In this document: positions 24,501 to 47,505 of the stretch, piece by piece
Position numbering within the stretch: the stretch's first letter is position 1
Layout of the letters: the number at the start of each line of letters is the position of its first letter
Origin: Pterobdella sp. o SKG-2022
Lineage: Eukaryota > Annelida > Clitellata > Hirudinida > Piscicolidae
Assembly (NCBI GenBank): GCA_964035795.1
Contig: OZ038324.1
Location: forward strand, 10,388,772 to 10,452,771
Direction of reading: 5' to 3'
Length of the DNA stretch: 64,000 nucleotides
The notes under the pieces: generated by a model
Databases searched by the model: none
Seen by the model: only the letters and a program-made list of their open reading frames with translations
What the model was told of the DNA's origin: nothing
Position numbers and translations under genes: made by a program

Positions 24501-26854
24501 ATTCCGCCATTACCGCTCTTGAAACCCCTGATGTATGACCTCACCCTTAAGTTCTATGAGAATGGTGTGTGGCTGAGAGACCTGCAAGACCACGTCATGG
24601 ACGACAGAAACGTCGAGGTTTTTGAGGGCCCCCCATGCTGGAAGCTGCACCACTCCAACCCTCCATCCCCCACCACAGCTGCTCCATCTTGCAACACATT
24701 TTTTCCACACTTCAACACATCTCACTCATTTCAAAACCTCACATCACTTCATTTAAATGAAATCATGCAACATAAAACTTCTCAACGCATTAAAAACTGC
24801 TCCCAAACTGTTTGGAAAGAGAACTATTGCCTTAGTGGAGTGAAGTGTGAGGGTTTGTTCGATCAAGCTGTGTGCCACTGTCCTTCTGGTACTACTGGGT
24901 CCAGGTGTCAACAAAGTTGGTTTTGTGGTGGTGGGGATTCTTAAGTTGTTAATGTTGTTGTTTTGTTTTAGCGACTGTTGTTTTTTTAGAGTTTGTTTTG
25001 TGATAGTCAAATTGGTTTGATGTGTCTTAAAATAAAATGTATATTTTTGTGGTTGTTTCAAGTCTATTTATAGCCACCAATAAGCTTTACAGAGTTTTTT
25101 TTTGCAACTTTTTCGTGAAAATAATTTGAACGCGTGTTTAAATTTTAAAATTTTCAAGAGTGGGTAATAAAATTCTTCATTTGTCATTCGAGGCATAAAG
25201 GCAGACGACCGAACGAGGAGCATCAAACTGGGGCCTCATCAGTTTCTCGTCTATAAAAATCTCATCAAAAAAGTGTACGTAACTAAAACGAATAAAATCA
25301 TTCAAAAACCAATAACAAACGATGACTCACCACAGCGATAAAAGTCAAAGCAGCAACGATTATGAGTTTGAGATCAAAACTCGTTCGCTAGATGGCGCTA
25401 TTTTGTTGCAAAGCATGGGAGATTCTACACTACAAGACTATTTGGCTCTGGCCGTGGTGCAAGGTGGCTTAGGGGGTGTTATTGTTGTTACTGACCGATG
25501 TTTTATCTATAACAATGATTTGAATTCTTAGCAGGGTTAATTTCATTTTGGAATGTATTGACATCCACCATTCAATCAACTTCTACAGGACATGTAGAGT
25601 TGTCCTACAACTTGGGGAAAGAAAACAGAATCAGAAAATGCTTCTATCAAAATTATGATAAAAAAAAACAAAACAAAGAAAAAAATACAGAAAAAAGAAA
25701 TGATGAGCCCTTGACAAATAATATCTACCAGCACAATCTCAACCCCCCAACCAAACAAGCCCTCTCTAGACACAAAGACTCCCTTGAGACTCCCAACTTC
25801 TCATACGACCTGCTTCACAATTGTCCCCATCTTGAAGCTACATTCCTTAGACATTCAACTTTCATTTCTGACGATAGATGGCACTTTGTTCAAATCAAAA
25901 GGTGAGTATATAAAACTTTTCATCACAAAATTTGAAACAACAACAAACAGCCTTCCACTATCACCACCAACTAACCTTTTCTCTCACAACCCGCCCTCCT
26001 TCTTCTATCAGAGATCACCGGCTGATCCATTTGAATATCGACAAATCTTCCACTCCAGCCACAATTCTCACTTCCGCTGGGGCTTCCAATTTCGACTCCG
26101 ATGGCCTCCTTTATCTAGGTTGATCACGTGTCTAGTTTGTGATTGGTTGGTCAGGCTGGGTAAATTTTGATAACTCATTTAAATATATATTAAGTAAAAG
26201 ACGAGAACTATCAACTAATCAAAATGAATGATTCGATGGAAACTTTACTTTCATTGGTTATTTATTTATATTTTTATTATTATTTTTTAATGTTATCTCA
26301 TTAAATGGAGAGAAAAACGATCACGTGATCGATGAATGAGTGATTGATATGATTTTTAAATTGCAATCTCTTTTGAGGATTTGAAATCTTATATTCCACA
26401 AAAAATTTGCACTCAGTTTTGCAATTTTTAAAATATTTTTAAGTTTAAGATACAAAGAAAAAAAATGGTAGAAAAGACATTGAAAAATGAAATGGTGAAA
26501 AGCCAAAGAATGGATGCTTCTTAATTTTTTTCAATTTTTTTTAGAATCATTAATTAGAATACTATTCCAAAAGTTTAACTTTATCATTTGTCTACCTCTC
26601 ACTGAACCACCCCAACAAACTACACAAACCATCTCACCACACACATCACTCCATCACAGACACACTATCTCACTACCCTACTCCACACTACCACCCCATA
26701 CACAGGCTCAACCTCCAAAACGCCACAAGGTCTGCCTCCATGGCACCAGCACCCGATCAAAGCATGCGTCAGAAATTTTCGTATCCAAAATGTCTCCTTG
26801 AACTTGTTGAGAGACAGGGTGCAACATTCCAAGGTGGAGTTTTGTGAACAGTGA
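627..26854 (+). CDS. AGRN: Agrin, 3' part of gene (5' end outside window)
   Basis: This is a large secreted matrix proteoglycan core of the agrin family. About 32 exons give roughly 1,540 residues, ending at a TGA at 26852-26854. The module order is diagnostic: follistatin/Kazal modules, two laminin-EGF modules, a further follistatin module, then EGF-LG1-EGF-LG2-EGF-LG3. In vertebrates agrin binds laminin through an N-terminal NtA domain and dystroglycan, integrins and LRP4 through its LG domains, organising synapses and basement membranes. Nearly all module borders are phase 1, so exons shuffle cleanly. The N-terminal start and first modules lie left of the window. No SEA module is visible between the last follistatin module and the first EGF, where vertebrate agrin carries it. 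Alternatives such as perlecan or an FSTL protein do not fit this order. Exon coordinates are given in the block entries that follow. Confidence 0.9.
1815..1965. repeat. Purine-only G/A-rich tract
   Basis: About 150 bases are almost free of pyrimidines on the plus strand, made of irregular gaggga/aaggag units. It lies inside the 1006-2950 agrin intron. Such mirror-like polypurine tracts can form triplex DNA; no gene is supported here. Confidence 0.6.
4975..5093. repeat. AAT/GAT trinucleotide microsatellite
   Basis: Runs of ataata are interspersed with tga in a higher-order pattern (ataatgataataatgataa repeated), giving an imperfect 36-bp super-unit. It is intronic within agrin. Confidence 0.8.
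7689..8290. repeat. 24-bp minisatellite, about 25 copies
   Basis: The near-identical unit is cacatacaaaagaacacaca plus tgcc. Variants are few: tgcg in place of tgcc at about three units, and one tgcct. Because 24 is a multiple of three, several frames on both strands are open (plus strand KRTHMPTY repeated). These are shadows of the repeat, not a gene. The array lies in the large agrin intron. Confidence 0.95.
8736..9098. repeat. 14-bp minisatellite, about 26 copies
   Basis: The unit is cgtgtcacccccaa, with single-base variants such as cgtatc and acctcc. It is intronic in agrin, about 450 bp downstream of the 24-bp array. The open frames across it are a by-product of the repeat. Confidence 0.95.
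14628..14712 (-). repeat. Possible tRNA-derived element (SINE-like or decayed tRNA)
   Basis: On the minus strand the stretch carries a good B-box-like T-arm (aggttcgattcctt) about 45 bases downstream of an A-box-like segment (atctcagtgcagataac). I cannot draw a full cloverleaf with a paired acceptor stem, so a functional tRNA is unlikely. A tRNA-derived short repeat or pseudo-tRNA fits better. It lies in the 14461-15433 agrin intron. Confidence 0.35.
16186..17401 (+). CDS. AGRN: Agrin exon block: two laminin-EGF modules and last follistatin module
   Basis: Exons are 16186-16251 (short linker with two cysteines), 16560-16718, 16810-16956 and 17057-17401. The second encodes a laminin-EGF module beginning DCGCN and ending FNGCV. 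The third encodes the next one (DCRCS to LHGCLHQG), including the last cysteine only if the donor at 16957 is used rather than the earlier gtaggt at 16921. The fourth is a complete single-exon follistatin module: cysteines before CVCDTRC, then [10 protein letters not shown] in place of CGSDG, ending at YGPCL. An insertion of about 35 residues lies between its first cysteines. Laminin-EGF pairs sit at exactly this point between follistatin modules in known agrins, which is the strongest single argument for the family assignment. Confidence 0.9.
18018..19354 (+). CDS. AGRN: Agrin exon block: EGF and LG1 domain
   Basis: Exons are 18018-18140 (EGF-like, CSNGEDC...CRCGPGF), 18294-18483, 18608-18723, 18862-18971 and 19234-19354. 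The last four form a laminin-G domain: the early strand pattern [11 protein letters not shown], a middle strand [15 protein letters not shown] segment, then the closing motif [11 protein letters not shown]. All junction phases match (1, 2, 1, 0, 1). The acceptor of 19234-19354 was chosen at aaaag (19233); the alternative tag ten bases upstream would shift the frame and lose FEGC. In agrins LG1 helps bind dystroglycan and heparin-like chains. The EGF follows directly after the last follistatin module, with only an intron between them and no SEA module. Confidence 0.85.
20252..21143. repeat. 20-bp C-rich minisatellite, about 44 copies
   Basis: The unit is caccatctccaccctcaccc, with tct/tcg and ccc/tcc variants. 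The last four units shift to 21 bp (ccaaccatctccaccctcact). The plus strand is nearly free of G except in catcgcc variants. The array sits in the agrin intron 19355-21160 and ends only about 17 bp before the acceptor of the EGF exon at 21161. Confidence 0.95.
21161..21804 (+). CDS. AGRN: Agrin exon block: EGF2 and cysteine-containing linker
   Basis: Exons are 21161-21268, 21557-21622 and 21718-21804. The first encodes an EGF-like module with cysteines in the pattern [12 protein letters not shown]...FFCKC, closing with GQFC in the next exon. The third is a stretch with three cysteines (FCKTC, SCV) that could be the remnant of the second EGF that vertebrate agrins have between LG1 and LG2. All three exons are phase-1 symmetric. 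The first begins immediately downstream of the 0.9-kb C-rich minisatellite, whose sequence merges into its splice-acceptor tract. Confidence 0.75.
21857..24915 (+). CDS. AGRN: Agrin exon block: LG2 domain and EGF3
   Basis: Exons are 21857-22006, 22063-22246, 22679-22779, 24270-24388 and 24465-24915. The laminin-G domain starts with [19 protein letters not shown], has GILMYGN, a central [11 protein letters not shown] strand and closes with NSFIGILQR plus a cysteine pair (MMCNN, PPCW). A run of about ten serines (TCA/TCT repeats near 22110-22160) is inserted in one loop. The last exon also carries a linker of about 50 residues and an EGF ([10 protein letters not shown]...[12 protein letters not shown]). 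The junction 24388/24465 fits by frame only if the intron is non-canonical (see findings). The other junctions are canonical with matched phases. Confidence 0.8.
22780..24269 (+). other. 1.5-kb agrin intron inside LG2, no further feature seen
   Basis: AT-rich sequence between two phase-1 exons of LG2. I see no exon-like segment, repeat array or RNA gene. Confidence 0.6.
25205..26854 (+). CDS. AGRN: Agrin exon block: LG3 domain and C-terminus
   Basis: Exons are 25205-25274, 25336-25463, 25589-25901, 26012-26118 and 26706-26854. Together they encode the last laminin-G domain. Readable strands are [42 protein letters not shown] and DGLLYLG, with the closing motif [16 protein letters not shown] and a final cysteine (VEFCEQ) before TGA. 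The third exon holds an insertion of about 65 residues rich in Lys, Asn and His between the SYNLG strand and the RWHFVQI strand. In vertebrates LG3 carries the z splice site that controls LRP4/MuSK activation; I cannot say from the sequence whether that exists here. Confidence 0.87.
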
Positions 26855-28045
26855 TCATGTGACTGCCAAGTGTCTTCATTCTTGTGGTTTTGTCTGTCTG
26901 TTTGTGTGTTTGTTTGTCTGTTTGTTTGTGTGTCTGTTTGTTTCCTCAAATGTTTTTTAAATTGTTATTATAAATGTTTGTTTGTGTGTTTTTATTTTTG
27001 TTTGTCTGGTTGTAAGTTTCTCAATTTATTTTTATAAAAAATAGAAAATATTCAAGAAATTAATTGTTTTCTTGTATTTATTTTGAAAATTCCATGGATT
27101 TCATCAGTTCGGTTACTATTTTGCTCACCAGAACAAACTTGTGTTGATAAAGAGGACTACTATAAATTTTTTTTAATTTAAAAATATATTTTTGACATTT
27201 AAATCAATAAATACTTAAAAACGCAAAAGCTATTAATTATTCCCCTTAATTTCAAAAACACACGTCAGATGTTTTTGCGCCAATGTTGGATATTGTGTTT
27301 CAATCTTCTAATAATTCCCACCATTGCAAATACTTTGAAATTATTGAATGAAGTTGAGAAAAAGCTCAAAGAAAATTGAAAGGGTTTGAAGAGTTGGCAG
27401 CCTTGACCCAAGAAGTATCTGAGTTATTTGGGTCCTCTTCATGCCTGCAATTATTATTCATATTAATGATGATACTAGTAATAATAAAGATAATAATAGC
27501 AACAATAAAAAAACTAGTAATGATAATATTAGCAATAATATACCCATAATAACAAAGACATAGCCAATAGTAGTAGCACGTTGGTTCCATGGCATTTTAA
27601 ATGATGAGTTATGGAAGTCGAAACAAATGTTTCCTAATCACAAAGTTCTCATCAGGATTGAAAAGACGCAGAAGGACACAAGTCAAGATTAAAAGTGGAA
27701 ATAAATTGAGTATTAAAAACAAATATTTACTTTTTGTTTTGTGAAGCCTCCATAATAGAAGTACAAACACATAACAATCAAAAATAGGTATTATAACTCA
27801 AGTAATAAAAGATATTAAAAACAACTTTGTTGACATAAAATTTTCGCAATAATACAAATACTAAATACACTACAAGCAACAAAATGAGATAAAACGGCTA
27901 CACAAAGCTGATTGAAGGCACACAGGTTGGTTAGGTGTTGGTGAGTGTGCTTATTGTTCAACGCGCTTAGCTGGCGGAACATGGCATACGTTAATAATTA
28001 TAAGAAGAATAATAGCAATAACAAAAAAATAATAATAAATAATAA

Positions 28046-28077
<32 letters not shown>

Positions 28078-29281
28078 TCATAATGGAAATATTATTCAAA
28101 TAATAACACCAATAATGAACGTTTGTTTTTCATTAAAAACTCCCATGTTTTGAAAGCATTTGATTTATCCAAAAAAAAACTAAGTCTTGATGAGCAACAA
28201 CAGTGAAGAGATACCAACATCTCGTTGAAGAATATTTGAATGATGTAAACCGAATCAAATTTTATTGAGATGAGGAGGATTGAGGGTCGATATTATGAAG
28301 AGAGAATGCATTTGAAACTGTGTTTTCTGTGTTGAAAAGTAGTTTTTAGTAACTATAATTATGAGTTTTTGTGTGGTTTGATGGGAGATGAAGGCGAAGT
28401 GAATAATGAAAACATAGATAAAGATCAAAACAAAAAAACTTGAATTAAAAATATAATAATTATGAAAGATAAATTATTTTTTTAATTATGTATAAAAGAA
28501 TGGCAAATGATTTCAAAATGTTGGTCAATAACATTGAGGAATATGGGATCACGTTTACAATTCTTTCATATGTTTTCATAGGCGCATATATAATGCTATT
28601 AATATCCATCAAAAGTTAAGATGTCTTTAAAGTATAAGTTGAAACACACACACAAGCAAAGTACATCTGCTTAACAGCTTAAACTCCATAAATAAAATAT
28701 CAACATTCTAGAATACTCCTTTATACAATCACTCTATCACCATTCGAAACATCACACAATACCAAATACACTCAGTATGCTATGGTGACTGGTCCATATA
28801 TCATATAGAAGTTCCTCAACATCGATACATATATAAATGCTGATACTTTTTAAAGATCTGTAGAAAAATTAACTCGCTAATTGTTTTTAGTTCAACTAAT
28901 TCGTTTTAGATTTTTTAAAAGTATTTTGCTGGCACGGTTGTTAACACTGACACACCTTTTGAATATATTTGCTTTTGACAGTTAATGTTGATGACGTGAT
29001 GTGAGGTGAAGTGAGATAATATGACAGTTTATCCACCTGGAATAGTTTTGGAAAAGAGGATACATGGGACCTTTTGTGGGAGTATCAATATAAGACTCTA
29101 TTAGCAGATACCCACAAATATAGACGGTTACAGACAATTAAAGAAGAATACGCACAAATAAATACAGTTACATGCAAATAATGAGACATACCCACAAAAA
29201 TTAAAAAATACCGACACATATTGAAAAATATTAAAAATTTTTTAAAGTAGACATTGATGAAGAAAAATTGAAGTTTTCAAA
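26855..29281. other. Intergenic region between agrin and the multiple-EGF gene
   Basis: About 2.4 kb. It holds a tgtttgtctgtttg-type repeat (about 26880-27015), a candidate poly(A) signal aataaa near 27206, AAT-rich patches (27460-27560 and 28010-28100) and nothing protein-like. The 5' sequence of the next gene must lie in the right part, but I recognise no specific promoter element. Confidence 0.5.
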
Positions 29282-41240
<11,959 letters not shown>

Positions 41241-42703
41241 TCACTTGTTTCCGACTTTTTGTTTTTGAATCTTTATTATAGATTTATTACTTGAAGAAAC
41301 TGTTATCTTTTATTGAGTGTTTTGGGTCTATGCTTTCATAAGCTTTTCAAACTTCGTTTATGTAGATATTTATAAGCCATTCAAGAAATTTTGAATTCCC
41401 GAAGTATTGTTTTGACATTTTTCACTTGAGACTTTTACCTCCATTCGATCATTGCATAATTTATCGTCGCCATAACTCATTTAATATTCATTCATTTTAT
41501 TTCTGTTCAAATATTCTTGATTTATAAGATTACTTGTACCACTTGCTTCTTTGCCTTCTTTGAATGGAAACCTTCGACAGGTGACATCATGGTCTCTCCA
41601 TTCTACCATTTTAATTTAATTTATATAGCCTAATTTTAAAAAATCAATTGAATATTTTGAATCAAACTAAAAGGCTAAAACTTTGAGAATATTTAGAACA
41701 ACTTTATTATTTTTAGTTCCAAATAAATAAATTGTAAAAACTGTGCAAAACCATAATATAAACGACCAAGATTGTATTCAGACAAACTCAAATGCATGAT
41801 CTTTCTTCAAGTGCCAAAAAGGTGTGTTTCGAAGAGATTGGAGACATCAGTAACTGATATATAATCAGCTTCATTAATCATCTTCATTCGCAAAAAATGA
41901 AATGAATTGTGGGCAGTGTAGCTATATTGATAATGAATTGAAGTTAGTAGTTTTCATTAATATTTCGTCAGAATCTTAATCAAAAACTTTCTTAGTTGTA
42001 TAGAAAACATTAAATGGAGATACTCAATTCTGATTTCCGATATCAGCCCATTTAAAAATGTATTGTAATATTGATTTTTTCAAAAGCCAAATTGTAAAAT
42101 GATTATAACTTCAGAACACTAGTAAGTTTATTAGGATACGAAGCTTTTCGTTAACAACGTAACATACTTGAAAATGTTACTTTGTTAACGAAAAGCTTCG
42201 TATCTAAATAAATTTACTAGTGTTCTGAAATTATATTCATTTTTGTAACATTCTTTGTAAAATTTAATTTTTTTCAATATCTTTGATATAAATAAGTGTG
42301 AAAATGTAAGAACAAATGAAAATGTTGTCATTGAAAATATGAAGCGCTTCATTAATTGATGAAAAATATTACAACGTAGTCTTGGAGTTTTTAAACTATT
42401 ATAAAAGTAATTACAACGCTTAATATAAACCCCGAATTTGCTGAAAAATAACACCATAACAACATTTCAGCGTATTTCATTTTTCAAGATTATAATTATC
42501 CAGCGATACCGTTTAAGACCGCAAGTATATAATTTTGTCTGTTTCTTTTCTAAAAGTATTCCATTAATTTTTATTCCTCCAAAGTGCGGAAATAAGGGAA
42601 GAAAAAATTTAATTGGACACTGACAAAATTAAAACTCTTCTTGATGTACTGAATTTACGACACTCGTAAAAATAAAAAAAAACAGGTTAAAAATTGAAAT
42701 AAA
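41241..42703. other. Intergenic region between the EGF gene and TTLL
   Basis: About 1.5 kb. It contains an aataaa near 41721 that could serve as poly(A) signal for the EGF gene, and the inverted-repeat element at 42099-42240. No gene seen. Confidence 0.5.
42099..42240. mobile_element. Fold-back (inverted-repeat) element A
   Basis: Two arms of 67 bp (42099-42165 and 42174-42240) are inverted copies about 90% identical, separated by 8 bp. Both arms contain tacgaagcttttcgttaac. It has no coding capacity. The same core occurs in the hairpin at 55024-55171, so this is likely a family of small non-autonomous elements such as MITEs or fold-back transposons. I could not define target-site duplications with confidence. 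Confidence 0.7.
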
Positions 42704-45700
42704 ATGCGTTATGGGTCGGTGAAAAAATCTGAAGAAGAGTTGAAATCTAAAATTGAGTTGGGACTCGAAGACATTAAGCTTAATGCAGAAATCTATGCCA
42801 ATTATGACCCCACAAAGGATGACGATGATGATGACAAAGGATACGCCTCAAAATCCTGGGATGAAAACTTATATGATGTGGCCAAAAGTAGAGATGGAAC
42901 TGATGTGCAATGTAAGTTTTTTTTTCAAATTCCCACTTAATCTTATTTAATTATCAAACACTTAGATTTTTATTTGGCAACATTCTTCAAATTACAGCAT
43001 GTGTTGACTTGTTAAAGACTTGCAAACCAAACCACACAAGGTTCAAAAGACTCAGGAACAAAGCCGCTAAAGGGTTCCTAACCATTCACATCCAATTTTC
43101 ATAACTACCTCATTTCTCATTTAGTATATACTATTTAATTTCTTTGACTTCAACTTTATTGATTATATAATAATTATCTCTAAATCACTGGTTGCAGTCA
43201 GATCACAGTATGCTTAACAAACTGCAAATATTCATCAGGTACAATATCCTTTTCATTTCAACATCTTACTTACTCAGCCATCCATCTGTTCTTTATTCAT
43301 TTATCTTTTCACCACCCACTTCACTCACAACAGTGCAGAAGGCAGTGCAAATGCATGACTACAAGGAAGTGGGCGAGCTGGATGATTGGAACATTTTGTG
43401 GTGTGACACCAACATACACCTTGTCAAAATGATGGAAATGAACAAGTACCAGGTGCCCTTAATCTTGAAAATGTCCCCTTTAACTATTCCATCATCTATT
43501 GGAGGGTTGTGATTCAAGAAGGTGGTGTTATCGGTTGTGTTTTGAGTTTCTCAACGAGCAACCACTCCTCACTTAATATCATTGTTGTCATCATCAGTAT
43601 CAAAATCTTCTCCATTTCATCATCATTATCATCATCATCACCCTCATCATTCATTTCATCATCATCATTCCTCCACAGAAAGTGAACCACTTTCCTGGCA
43701 TGTTGGAGATCTGTCGCAAAGATTTGTTGGCTCGAAACCTCAAGAGGACTCTGAAACTTTTTCCTAAGGACTTCAATTTTTTCCCCAAGAGCTTCTACCT
43801 GCCTGCTGAGTTATTATTATTTTTATTATTACTATTATTATTAATATACATTTTAATGACGTCGAGTTGTCTTAACTATACAGTGAGGGAAAAAAAGCAC
43901 TTATCAACTTTATACTTGATAATGTAGAATTTTTTTTATGAGCTTTATGTATCAAGTCAACAATTACTTTGTGTTTTTTCTCCCAATATTAATTTAATTA
44001 TTACATTTTTTATTTTCTTTAATCATTCATTTAACATTTTACATTTTCAATTCTGCACAATTTTTCACAAAATATTCCAATTTTGAGCCTTTATACTCAA
44101 AGTGATTTTCCTCATAGCATCACAACCTACAAATTCTGGCAGCTACTCAGAGTTCCAATCGTATTCGAAGCACCGCAAAAAAGCCGTCTTCATTCTGAAG
44201 CCTGAGAACAGCTGTCAAGGCAAGGGCATCAGACTTGTGAGAAACTCAAAATCTGTGCCCTACAACGACCATGTATTGTGCCAACAGTATATATCCAAGG
44301 TCCTTGAGAGGAAGTGGTGGCGATAGGTGGTTTGTGGTGGAGGTTGAGATGGTTTAAGTGGAGGAATGGGGGGTGCTTGTGTAGGGAGTGGGAGGATGGA
44401 AAGGATGATGTGCAGTATATATTAAGAAAATAGAGATTTTTTCGATTGTTAAATACAAGTTATTTCATATGTTGACTTGATGATGATCTAATGTGTTCTA
44501 AACAACGGTGCACAGCCCTTTCTGATCGATGGACTGAAGTTCGACTTCCGCATCTATGTGTTAGTCACAAGCTGCGACCCCTTCAGGATATTTGTTTACA
44601 ACGAGGGCCTAGCCAGGTGAAACTGATCAATACCATAACATATCATTGATACATCCCGCCGTGATCTCATTTTCAATCATTCTCTCTGTGTATTATCATT
44701 ATCGATCTTTCCTCACTGCAGTTTTTATTGTTTTTGCATGAGTTTCACAATTATGAATCTTCACAGGTTTGCCACAGTTCCCTACTGCATGCCAAACAAA
44801 ACCAACATGGTATCTCACCAGCGTTAATTCACCATTAATTCACTCACATCACCCATTTTATTTTCACCATAATTTCAGATCCTTTCAAACCACCATAAAA
44901 TCTAATGAAGGCATATTGCATTTTAACCATTGAATGCAAGTGAATGCTGATTGTTTCACAGGAGAACATCTTCATGCACCTCACCAACTACTCCATCAAC
45001 AAGAAGAGCAAGGACTTCATCAGGGATGACTTTATCGGCAACAAGAGGTGGTCACTGTAATGGATGTGGGTGGTTCTGTATGGTTGGTGTGGTGTAGTGG
45101 TGGATGTGGGTGGTTTTGGGTGTGGTAGTGCCATCCTATTTGAACATTGATATATATATCAATAAAATTACCACAATGTTACTAATACCAACGATAATAG
45201 TGATACTACTACTACTACCACCACTTCTACTACAACTACTACTAGAACTTCTAATTCTACACTTAGCACCACTGCAAAAACCTCACCAGAAAAGTCACCT
45301 CCATATTGAACATTTTGCAAGAAAACGGATATGACGTCAAGAAGATCTTGAGTGAGATTGACGACCTGGTGATCAAAACTTTTATCTCAATCAACTCGGT
45401 GCTCAAGAGGAACCATTCCAGCGTCTTCCTCAAACACGACTCAGTCAGTGCCTGCTTTGAGCTGCTCGGCTTCGACATTCTCCTTGATAAGACCCTCAAG
45501 CCCTTCCTGCTTGAGGTGAGTCCCACGTTGAGTGCGGTTGATGGTTTAGTATTTTTTTATCGTTTATTTGTTCGAAAGATTTCTTTCAATGAAAGTTTTT
45601 TGGAAGAGATAATAGCAATAACTGTTAAAGACGATGATGCATATAGGCACGATGAACTCCCACTCCAGGTGAACCACTCACCCAGCTTTTCCGTGGACTC

Positions 45701-46622
45701 ACCACTCGACAAGGAGGTGAAAGAGGCTCTCTTGTTTGACACCCTTTCTATGGTCTCCTTTTTCGGCAACTACACTCCAGGACAGCCGAGAGAGAGCAAG
45801 CAATTCGTCGTCAACAGGTGAGATATTGTGGCATAGAAACCCTTGAAGTTTATGCTACTATAATCACTTTCATAATTATATTTTGTTGTGTATTGAGTTG
45901 TAGTTGGATGTGATGGCAGGTTGAGAAAGAACAGAGAGATGCAACAGAAACTGCATGAAGAGGGGTTGAAGGGACAGATCGAGCATGAGGAGAAGATGAT
46001 GGGTAACTTCAGGCTTATCTACCCTTCCGACGATTGTGACAAGTACCAAAAGTTTTATAACACGGTTCCTCTGGTGTACGAAGACACGAAAGCATCGAAA
46101 AGCAGAGCTGAGAATGCCAGGTTGTTGCGGGAAAAGCTGGACAACAAGCAGATGGTCTACAAGCCGAGAGGAGAAAGTCCCAAGAGGATCAGGCTGGTGA
46201 AGAACCAGACTCCCGTGCAGTCTATGCCCATCGACACCACACAACCGTGTGACATCGTGTACCTTGAGGAGAAAAGACGGTGTGATGAGATGGAAAGGAG
46301 GGATGCTCAGATGAGGATGTATGGGATTGTGGGTGCTGTCAAGAAGCTCTTCAGCATGATTAACCAACCCTCCATCCACACCATCCAGCCCGTCTCACTG
46401 CCCTTCTTCAACTCCAACGACCAAGAGGGCAACAAAGATATATCAAACATTGATAAACATGCTCTCAACGTATTCAACCTGGATGAAAATGACGATGATG
46501 GAGATGATGAGGAAGACGACGACGAAGATGACTACGGTTTTAATTATGAGACAGATGATGGTTTAGAAGAGGGGGTTCATGATGGTCTCTTCAGAGTGCC
46601 ACTGAACAAGCACCTCTTTTGA
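42704..46622 (+). CDS. TTLL6-like: Tubulin polyglutamylase of the TTLL6/TTLL13 type
   Basis: Exons are 42704-42911, 43209-43238, 43334-43452, 43679-43809, 44143-44299, 44516-44616, 44767-44809, 44962-45047, 45290-45515, 45669-45817 and 45920-46622, giving 650 residues. The tubulin-tyrosine-ligase-like ATP-grasp domain is readable throughout: [103 protein letters not shown] and VNHSPSF. TTLL6/13 enzymes add glutamate side chains to tubulin in axonemes using ATP. The [10 protein letters not shown] and [13 protein letters not shown] sequences favour TTLL6/13 over TTLL4 or TTLL9. The C-terminus has a basic helical segment after the domain (MTBD-like position) and an acidic Asp/Glu run near residue 610. 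All exon phases match. Confidence 0.93.
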
Positions 46623-47505
46623 GCGCCAACCTCTCTCTCGCCATCATCCTCTTTCTATTCCTCGTCTGCTTCCAGAAGGCTTTCAACCTTCCAATATTTT
46701 CCGCGCTATTTTGCATTCCTTTTTGATCATCTTAGCTTTGTATAATTGAATTACAATCCTTTTATATTTGTGTTTTTGAGACTTTCTTTATCGACGTTCA
46801 ATATACTTGAGTCAGACTTGACTTTATTCCAAATGTTTACACTTCAATCTTTTACACTTTTCAAAGATTATTTTTACTGTATTAGTTCAATGTAAAGAAT
46901 TGTCACCAAGCTTGATATTGGAGGTCCGCCATACATACATGACAACCTTTTTTAGTCCTCCGTTTGAAGATTTTTTCTATTATCAACAGTGTATATTGTT
47001 TTGGTCTTATAATTGTGTCATTTATTTTGAGATTATGGTTTGCAGACACTTGAAACGATATTCAGCTTGGCTACGTTCAATAAAGAATACAAAATCGAGG
47101 AAATATTTTGAAAGAATTAAAAACGAGTTGAACATTTCACGCACATTCACATACATTTTAATATATTGTTATACACGAGAGAGTGGGAGAATACGATATC
47201 TCTGCAAATTATTAATTCTCTTATCAGTTCCATTCCGAGAATCCGCCATTTGTACCAATTATATGGAAAAAAAAGTAGAGATTCAACAAGTTTTTCTTAT
47301 TAGATTCAACACTTCTAAAAAAATGAACTGAGATTCATAAACGAGTTATCAAAGATATAAATATAGAAAATATGTTAATTTTTTTTGTACAAAAGCAACA
47401 TAAACTTGTCCATCGAGAGATGATGGAGGAGTGATGTATTGGCAAGGATGTATAATCATGAAAGCATGACTCATCTAGAAGGCAGCTTTGAGGAAACGAA
47501 GGAGG
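46623..47505. other. Convergent intergenic region between TTLL and Wnt
   Basis: About 0.9 kb of AT-rich sequence holding both 3' ends. A candidate aataaa for TTLL is near 47081. A 143-codon plus-strand frame (46900-47331) matches nothing recognised. Confidence 0.5.

Noticed and set aside
42998..43102. Apparent TTLL exon ([14 protein letters not shown])
   Set aside because: Has an acceptor but no donor fitting the next exon, and does not match the TTLL motif; the microexon at 43209-43238 does.
43810..43925. Read-through poly-Leu extension of a TTLL exon into (TTA)n
   Set aside because: A gt lies at the exact point (GA|gttatt) that joins in phase to YSEFQSY and restores the conserved LPADY motif, so the poly-Leu is intronic.
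46900..47331. 143-codon frame between TTLL and Wnt
   Set aside because: Fairly long for AT-rich DNA but no recognisable motif, and it overlaps where both 3' ends should lie; transcript data would be needed to revive it.
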